A DNA stretch of 10,411 nt, taken from an uncultured Gammaproteobacteria bacterium. Its GTDB lineage: Bacteria; Pseudomonadota; Gammaproteobacteria; Acidiferrobacterales; CAJVXG01. Shown here in pieces: positions 5,691-10,411 of the stretch. The translations under genes and the position numbers were made by a program. Position 1 is the first letter of the stretch; each line of letters opens with the position of its first letter. The notes beneath the pieces were generated by a model that saw only the letters and a program-made list of their open reading frames with translations, was not told the origin of the DNA and made no database searches. The stretch lies in assembly GCA_913009215.1 (NCBI GenBank), contig CAJVXG010000043.1, forward strand, positions 1 through 10,411. Direction: 5' to 3'.

Positions 5691-7202
5691 ATGGAATTCC
5701 ACGTTAAAAGCGGTACCCCGGAGAAGCAGCGAACCGCCTGCCTGGTGGTCGGAGTATTCCTTTCCCGCAAGCTCACGGAACCCGCCCGGCCTATTGATAA
5801 GGCCGCCGGTGGCCTATTAAGCAATATCCTGCGCAAGGGCGACCTTGAAGGCAAGGCCGGGCAGACCCTGCTATTGCATACGGCGCCAAACCTGCTCTGT
5901 GAACGCATCCTGCTCGTCGGATGCGGCAAGGAACGCAAATTTGACGACACCCAGTTTGCCCGTGTCGTCGACGCGGCCACCCGGGCCCTGGGCAAGACCG
6001 GTGTCACCGAATTCGTCAGTTATCTGACCGAACTGGAGGTCAAGGGTCGTGATATAGGCTGGAAGATCGCCAAGGCCGCTGAGGTCACAGAGAACGCCGT
6101 CTACGAATTTAACCAGCTGAAAAGCAAGAAAGACAAGGACAAAAAAATCATCCGTAAAGTGACCCTGTCGGTCCCCAGCCGCAGTGACCTCACTATTGGT
6201 GAACACGCGGTGCGCATCGGTCAGTCCATCGCCAAAGGCATGACGCTGGCCCGGAACCTGGGCAACCTGCCCGGCAATATCTGTACCCCCACTTACCTGG
6301 CCAACACGGCGAAAAAATTCGACCAGGAGTACGGCACTAAAACCAAGGTACTCGATGAGTCCGCTATGCAGAAATTGGGTATGGGCGCATTGCTTTCCGT
6401 CAGCCGCGGCAGCCGCCAGCCGGCCAGACTCATCGTCTGCGAGTACCATGGCGGCAACCAGGACGATGCCCCGGTGGCGCTGGTCGGCAAGGGCCTGACC
6501 TTTGATGCCGGTGGTATTTCCATCAAGCCCGCCACCGCCATGGATGAAATGAAATACGACATGTGTGGTGGCGCCAGCGTGCTCGGCGCCATCAAGGCCA
6601 TCGCCGAAATGAAGCTGCCCATCAATGTGGTTGGCATCATACCCAGTTCCGAGAATCTGCCAGACGGCGACGCCAATAAACCGGGTGATATTGTCACCAG
6701 CATGGCCGGTATTACCATCGAGATACTCAACACCGATGCCGAGGGCCGGTTGATACTCTGTGATGCCTTGAGCTACGCGGAGTCGTTTAAACCGGTCGTA
6801 GTAGTGGATATCGCCACCCTCACCGGCGCCTGCGTCGTTGCCCTGGGCGATCAGGCCTCCGGACTCCTGGGCAATTCCGATGGGCTCTGCAAGGAATTGT
6901 TCAATGCCGGCAAGATTAGTAATGACCGTGCCTGGCAACTACCGCTATGGGATGGCTACCAGAAACAGCTGGACAGTAATTTTGCCGATATCGCCAACAT
7001 CGGCGGCCGGGGTGCGGGCACCATTACCGCGGCCTGCTTCCTGTCCCGTTTCACCAAGAAAATGAAATGGGCCCATCTCGATATCGCCGGTACCGCCTGG
7101 AAAACGGGCAAGGAAAAGGGGGCCACGGGCCGCCCGGTAGCATTATTGACGCATTTCCTGATTCATCGCTGTAACGGCTATAAACCGGCGGAAAACACAT
7201 GA
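5691..7202 (+). CDS. pepA: PepA, leucyl aminopeptidase (M17)
   Basis: PepA is a cytosolic hexameric metallo-aminopeptidase with two divalent metals per subunit, removing N-terminal residues from peptides. In E. coli it also binds DNA, acting in Xer recombination and in carAB regulation. The M17 catalytic residues are present: Lys267 and Asp272 in VGKGLTFDAGG, Lys279, Asp290 in YDMCGG, and Asp349, Glu351 and Arg353 in NTDAEGRL. From ATG 5691 the protein is 503 residues, the E. coli length, and begins MEFHVKSGTPEKQR against MEFSVKSGSPEKQR. An in-frame ATG at 5679 would add four residues. Both domains are complete: N-terminal to about 165, catalytic after it. The stop overlaps the holC start as ATGA, indicating co-translation. 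Confidence 0.97.
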   Translation: MEFHVKSGTPEKQRTACLVVGVFLSRKLTEPARPIDKAAGGLLSNILRKGDLEGKAGQTLLLHTAPNLLCERILLVGCGKERKFDDTQFARVVDAATRALGKTGVTEFVSYLTELEVKGRDIGWKIAKAAEVTENAVYEFNQLKSKKDKDKKIIRKVTLSVPSRSDLTIGEHAVRIGQSIAKGMTLARNLGNLPGNICTPTYLANTAKKFDQEYGTKTKVLDESAMQKLGMGALLSVSRGSRQPARLIVCEYHGGNQDDAPVALVGKGLTFDAGGISIKPATAMDEMKYDMCGGASVLGAIKAIAEMKLPINVVGIIPSSENLPDGDANKPGDIVTSMAGITIEILNTDAEGRLILCDALSYAESFKPVVVVDIATLTGACVVALGDQASGLLGNSDGLCKELFNAGKISNDRAWQLPLWDGYQKQLDSNFADIANIGGRGAGTITAACFLSRFTKKMKWAHLDIAGTAWKTGKEKGATGRPVALLTHFLIHRCNGYKPAENT

Positions 7203-7627
7203 TACGGGTCGATTTTTACCTACTGGAGAAGAAACCGGCCCTGAACCGGGTCCAGGCGGCCTGCCAGATTGCCAGTAAAATCCACAAATTGGGGCATAAA
7301 AGCCAGATTTTGGCGCAAAACGAGGCCGATGCCCATAAGCTCAACAGCTTGCTGTGGACCTTCCGTCCCGGCAGTTTTGTGCCACATACACTACAATCAG
7401 AAGGAAATGGGGCAGATACAGCCGTATTAATCGGATCCAGCGCCGACGATCTGGACGGGTCCCGGGAGGTGCTGATTTCGCTGCAACAGCAGTTGCCCGA
7501 AGGGCACCAGCAATACCCGCGGATTGTCGAAATCGTCGGCAATAGCGCCGATGAAAAGCAACAGGCCCGGGTACGGTACCGGCAATACAAGGACAAAGGT
7601 TACGAGTTACATACCCATGAATTATAA
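7199..7627 (+). CDS. holC: HolC, DNA polymerase III chi subunit
   Basis: The chi subunit binds psi (HolD) in the clamp loader and contacts single-stranded DNA-binding protein, helping the replisome engage SSB-coated template. The 142-residue product compares with 147 in E. coli. Matching features are DFYLLEKK at the start, the helix QAACQIASKIHKLGHK, EADAHKLNSLLWTFRPGSFVPH (the segment around LW and SFVPH is the strongest signature), the REVLISL strand, and the ARVRYRQYKDKGYELHTH C-terminus. It overlaps pepA by four bases. The next gene starts two bases after the stop, so it probably depends on holC translation. Confidence 0.92.
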   Translation: MIRVDFYLLEKKPALNRVQAACQIASKIHKLGHKSQILAQNEADAHKLNSLLWTFRPGSFVPHTLQSEGNGADTAVLIGSSADDLDGSREVLISLQQQLPEGHQQYPRIVEIVGNSADEKQQARVRYRQYKDKGYELHTHEL

Positions 7628-7629
7628 CC

Positions 7630-9627
7630 ATGGAACATACTGAGCCAAAACACAAACCATCGCCAAAACACGCGCTGGACGACGTTCTGAGTTCGCTGCA
7701 GGACCTGATGCGCAACGAACTGGACAATGCCAGGCCGCCGTCGCGTCCGCCAACGCCCTCGACCACACGTAAGGGTGGCGCCAAGGTCAGCGCCAGCGAC
7801 GTGCTCAGTTCCCTCAAAGGACTCATTGATGGCAACGGCGCCGGTAACACCGCAACCCACACCCAACCTGAAGGTGAGCTGGTACAACATGAACCCAGTC
7901 TGACAGAACAGGCCCTGCACCAGCAGACCCGGAACATCGAAACGGCAGAATCCGGCGACCTTGTCTCCGAAAACGATATTGAAATTGATGATGCCATCGA
8001 ACTGACCGCCGACGACACGGCCATCGAGGACATTGTCGAAGAGCTTAAAGAACTGCCCACCGGGTCTGATGAGATCGAACTAGACGGTCTTGCAGAAGAA
8101 GATACCGAGGAACTCACGGCCAGCGCCATCGAAGTCGAGGAAGTACCACTAACAGACACGGCCATAGAAGACAAAGTCGATATCATTGCCGATGATGCGG
8201 CACCGCTGTTTGCCACAGATTCCCCGGCATCATCCGACAACTCTGTCGATCACATTGACAGCGACGATCCCGACATCCCCACGTTGAACACGGTAGAGGA
8301 CATCCCTACCCTGAAGCTGGAGGACAAAGGCGTCCCGGACACGATTAAGCTCGGTTCAGCAACAAACAGCCCCGATAACGGCATTGAAGACAACAGCGAG
8401 GCCGGTCCGGGGCTGAATATCGAACAGAATGAACTCGGGCTGGTAGACCACAGCAGTAGCGATATCGATTTGTCGCCCCCGCAACCCCATAGCGGTGAAT
8501 TCGTTCTTGATGAACTGGGACAAGGCGCTGACAACCCTGCTCCGCTGGATGGCAGCGGCTCCTCGCTGGAACCGGGGAACGACGAGATCAGCCTCGATCT
8601 TGATGCGCCCTCTGCCGGCTCGACTCTGAAAGGCAAAAAATACAAAAAAGAAAAGACAGCAAAGGCGAAAGAATCCGCCCCCATCCCTAACGGCTTTGTC
8701 GAAAAGGCATTACAGGATATCGACAACACCCTGGATTACCTGTCGATCAAGGATGACAAACCGCTGCCGACAAAGGCCAAGCCAAAGGCTAAGGCCAAAC
8801 CAGGACCTGAGTTAAATCAGGAACCGGTGGTGTTACAGATCGATGAAAGTACCCGGCCACCAAGACTGGATCCCGGACCACCCCCGGATGACAGCGCCTT
8901 ACGCAATAATCCTTTTCTGCAAGATTATGATGAAGCACCGGATGATACCGAAAACACCATCACTCTTCCCGGGCCAGCGGATGGGGGCAACACGGCCAAT
9001 ACCGCGGCCAAGGAAACGGCCGGGGAAGAAAACCTTAGCCTGAATCTGCCGCCGACCGAAACCGATTTGATGGAGAACAAGCCGGTAAAGACCAGGGCAA
9101 AAACCAAAGCTGCCGGGAAAGCGCCAGGCAAAAAATCAAAGGCCAGGCCAACGGCACAGAAAGCCAAAGCAAAAGCCAAACCGGAACAGGGCAAGACTGG
9201 AAAGAAGGCCACAACACAGACCAGGGCCAAACCGGCACAGCGGAAAAAACCGCAGATTCAAAAGGCCAAGCTGGCCAAGGGTAAGAAAATCGGCCACCAG
9301 GTCGAGATTGATTGGGACGACATCCCGGTGCTGGACCAGAGCACCAACCAGATCATGACAAAGACCAAAAAGAAGGAGAAAACCAGAACCAGAGACACCG
9401 GGGCCAGACCGGCCCGGGGCGCACAAGCACCGCCAAAGAAATCCAGGAAAGAAAAAAAGGTCCGCGATATTGCCATCAAGGCCATTGCCAAACTCAATAT
9501 CCAGTTACGCAAGACCGGCGGCCAGAGCCTGGAGCCGCTAATGGTAGACCGTCTGCAACATGCACTGAAAGAGGTGCTGGATACTCAGGGCGCAAAAGGC
9601 GACAATAAGCCTCTCAAAAAAAAATAA
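7630..9627 (+). CDS. uncharacterised acidic/lysine-rich low-complexity protein
   Basis: I do not recognise this 665-residue protein. It has no signal peptide or membrane segment. Two short helices with a shared DVLSSL core (residues 15-31 and 54-70) are followed by a strongly acidic, Pro/Ser/Asp/Glu-rich stretch to about 330. A third related helix, ALQDIDNTLDYL, lies at 360-371. Lysine/alanine/proline runs at 382-391 and 484-553 resemble histone H1 or AlgP tails. DIPTL occurs at 215-219 and 224-228, and DIPVL at 564-568. The end (608-651) is a probable folded helical domain: VRDIAIKAIAKLNIQL then LEPLMVDRLQHALKEVL. Base composition resembles its neighbours. Starting two bases after holC without a clear Shine-Dalgarno, it is probably coupled to holC. 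The layout recalls PopZ, a pole organiser with a short helix, acidic spacer and C-terminal helices, but I claim no homology. Confidence 0.85.
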   Translation: MEHTEPKHKPSPKHALDDVLSSLQDLMRNELDNARPPSRPPTPSTTRKGGAKVSASDVLSSLKGLIDGNGAGNTATHTQPEGELVQHEPSLTEQALHQQTRNIETAESGDLVSENDIEIDDAIELTADDTAIEDIVEELKELPTGSDEIELDGLAEEDTEELTASAIEVEEVPLTDTAIEDKVDIIADDAAPLFATDSPASSDNSVDHIDSDDPDIPTLNTVEDIPTLKLEDKGVPDTIKLGSATNSPDNGIEDNSEAGPGLNIEQNELGLVDHSSSDIDLSPPQPHSGEFVLDELGQGADNPAPLDGSGSSLEPGNDEISLDLDAPSAGSTLKGKKYKKEKTAKAKESAPIPNGFVEKALQDIDNTLDYLSIKDDKPLPTKAKPKAKAKPGPELNQEPVVLQIDESTRPPRLDPGPPPDDSALRNNPFLQDYDEAPDDTENTITLPGPADGGNTANTAAKETAGEENLSLNLPPTETDLMENKPVKTRAKTKAAGKAPGKKSKARPTAQKAKAKAKPEQGKTGKKATTQTRAKPAQRKKPQIQKAKLAKGKKIGHQVEIDWDDIPVLDQSTNQIMTKTKKKEKTRTRDTGARPARGAQAPPKKSRKEKKVRDIAIKAIAKLNIQLRKTGGQSLEPLMVDRLQHALKEVLDTQGAKGDNKPLKKK

Positions 9628-9635
9628 CACCGTAA

Positions 9636-9665
9636 TTCCTGATCACTTAAGTAATAATCTAATTT
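9636..9665 (+). promoter_or_regulatory. weak candidate promoter for valS
   Basis: TTCCTG at 9636-9641 and TAATTT at 9660-9665, with 18 bases between, sit in the AT-rich gap after the 665-residue gene. Transcription would start near 9672, so the hairpin at 9688-9719 would lie in the valS leader. Several AT-rich hexamers overlap, so exact placement is uncertain. No short leader peptide with valine codons was seen in 9628-9723. Confidence 0.25.
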
Positions 9666-9687
9666 AATTTAACGAACCAGATTATCC

Positions 9688-9719
9688 AGCGGGACCGGCT
9701 CCGCCCTCCTGCTTTTTTT
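9688..9719 (+). terminator. intrinsic terminator or attenuator just before valS
   Basis: AGCGGGA (9688-9694) pairs with TCCTGCT (9707-9713) as seven base pairs including one G-U, around a 12-base loop. Seven T residues (9713-9719) follow, the first shared with the stem. This is a convincing rho-independent terminator shape. It ends four bases before the first valS ATG, leaving no space for a promoter downstream, so valS must be read through it or controlled by it. GCGG (9689-9692) can instead pair with CCGC (9701-9704), which would break the stem. Attenuation is inference. Confidence 0.6.
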
Positions 9720-9723
9720 ATTA

Positions 9724-10411
9724 ATGATGACCAAAGAAACACTGGCAAAAACCTACGACCCACATGCTATAGAGTCCGAGCTCTATCAAACCTGGGAGCA
9801 GTCCGGCTATTTCAAGGCACACACCGAACCCGGCGCCGAGTCCTATTGCATCATGATCCCGCCACCGAACATCACCGGTAGCTTGCACATGGGGCATGGG
9901 TTTAATAACACGGTCATGGACACCCTGATCCGCTACCACCGCATGAAGGGGCACAACACCCTGTGGCAGGCGGGTACCGACCACGCCGGCATCGCCACGC
10001 AAATGATGGTGGAACGACAACTGGCCGCCGAGGGCAAGAGTCGTCACGACCTTGGTCGCGACGCCTTTCTGCATCGAGTCTGGCAGTGGAAGAAGGAATC
10101 CGGCGGTAACATTACCAGGCAGCTGCGCAGTATGGGCGCCTCACTGGACTGGTCGCGCGAGCGCTTTACCATGGACGAAGGTCTGTCCAGGGCCGTCAAC
10201 GAGGTCTTTGTCCGCCTCTTTGAGGAGGGCCTGATCTATCGCGGCAAACGTCTGGTGAACTGGGACCCGGTGCTGCACACCGCCGTCTCCGATCTTGAGG
10301 TCATCTCCGAGGAGGAAGATGGCCACCTGTGGCATATGCGTTATCCGGTAAAAGACAGCAAGCAATGTCTGGTCGTTGCCACCACCCGCCCGGAGACCAT
10401 GCTCGGCGATA
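9724..10411 (+). CDS. valS: ValS, valyl-tRNA synthetase (5' part)
   Basis: ValRS is the cytosolic class I synthetase that charges tRNA-Val and edits mischarged threonine. Only the first 229 residues are present; the gene runs off the right edge without a stop. Visible are the class I HIGH motif as HMGH (55-58) after IPPPNITGSL, GTDHAGIATQ (84-93), GKRLVNWDPVL near the Rossmann/editing junction, and ATTRPETMLGD at the start of the editing domain. The sequence follows E. coli ValRS closely. Two tandem ATGs (9724 and 9727) could start it; neither has a Shine-Dalgarno, because the terminator T-run lies directly upstream. In E. coli holC directly precedes valS; here the 665-residue gene separates them. 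Confidence 0.96.
   Translation, partial: MMTKETLAKTYDPHAIESELYQTWEQSGYFKAHTEPGAESYCIMIPPPNITGSLHMGHGFNNTVMDTLIRYHRMKGHNTLWQAGTDHAGIATQMMVERQLAAEGKSRHDLGRDAFLHRVWQWKKESGGNITRQLRSMGASLDWSRERFTMDEGLSRAVNEVFVRLFEEGLIYRGKRLVNWDPVLHTAVSDLEVISEEEDGHLWHMRYPVKDSKQCLVVATTRPETMLGD

Noticed and set aside
5871..6938. 355-codon minus-strand ORF opposite pepA
   Set aside because: It is the antisense shadow of a clearly coding, full-length pepA, with no recognisable domain and no ribosome binding site evident.
7341..8240. 299-codon minus-strand ORF, very serine-rich
   Set aside because: It lies opposite holC and the acidic start of the 665-residue gene. Its serine-rich composition is what antisense reading of Asp/Glu/Ala-rich codons gives, and no domain is visible.
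9616..9624. A9 run at the end of the 665-residue gene as programmed slippage
   Set aside because: The run encodes the final lysines next to the stop. Slippage would change only a few terminal residues, so no functional product is evident.

Overview
The window looks like chromosomal core DNA of a gammaproteobacterium. The order pepA-holC-...-valS with lptF-lptG divergent from pepA is the usual gammaproteobacterial arrangement, and the PepA, Lpt, Ccm and ValRS sequences align well with my memory of the E. coli proteins. I cannot name the genus. No mobile element, CRISPR array or rRNA was seen.

Layout. (1) A tRNA-Arg(CCT) gene at 62-138. (2) A plus-strand cytochrome c maturation operon at 196-3183, led by an extended -10 promoter: ccmA, ccmB, ccmC, an unusual 162-residue gene, then ccmE. 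The unusual gene sits where ccmD belongs. It appears to join a CcmE-like OB domain to a CcmD-like C-terminal membrane segment. No ccmF, ccmG, ccmH or ccmI follows, so the second half of System I must lie elsewhere if the pathway is complete. (3) A convergent intergenic region (3184-3340) with a palindrome made of two opposed DnaA-box-like 9-mers. (4) lptF and lptG on the minus strand (5505-3341), the permease pair of the LPS exporter, possibly preceded by a translationally coupled 18-codon leader ORF. (5) A divergent control region (5506-5690) with a 38-bp dyad and a plausible pepA promoter. (6) A plus-strand run of pepA, holC, a 665-residue low-complexity gene, and the 5' part of valS, cut by the right edge.

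How the genes work together. CcmA and CcmB, with CcmC and a CcmD-type subunit, load heme onto CcmE and release holo-CcmE in the periplasm for cytochrome c assembly. LptF and LptG form the transmembrane part of the LptB2FG transporter that lifts LPS out of the inner membrane. PepA is a leucyl aminopeptidase that in E. coli also binds DNA; HolC is the chi subunit of DNA polymerase III; ValS charges tRNA-Val.

The two most unusual items are the CcmE-like/CcmD-like fusion at 2226-2714 and the 665-residue gene at 7630-9627 placed between holC and valS. The latter has an acidic N-terminal half, a histone-H1-like lysine/alanine-rich C-terminal part, repeated short helices and repeated DIP(T/V)L motifs. 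Other items are a strong terminator ending four bases before valS, and a one-residue insertion in the CcmC tryptophan-rich motif.
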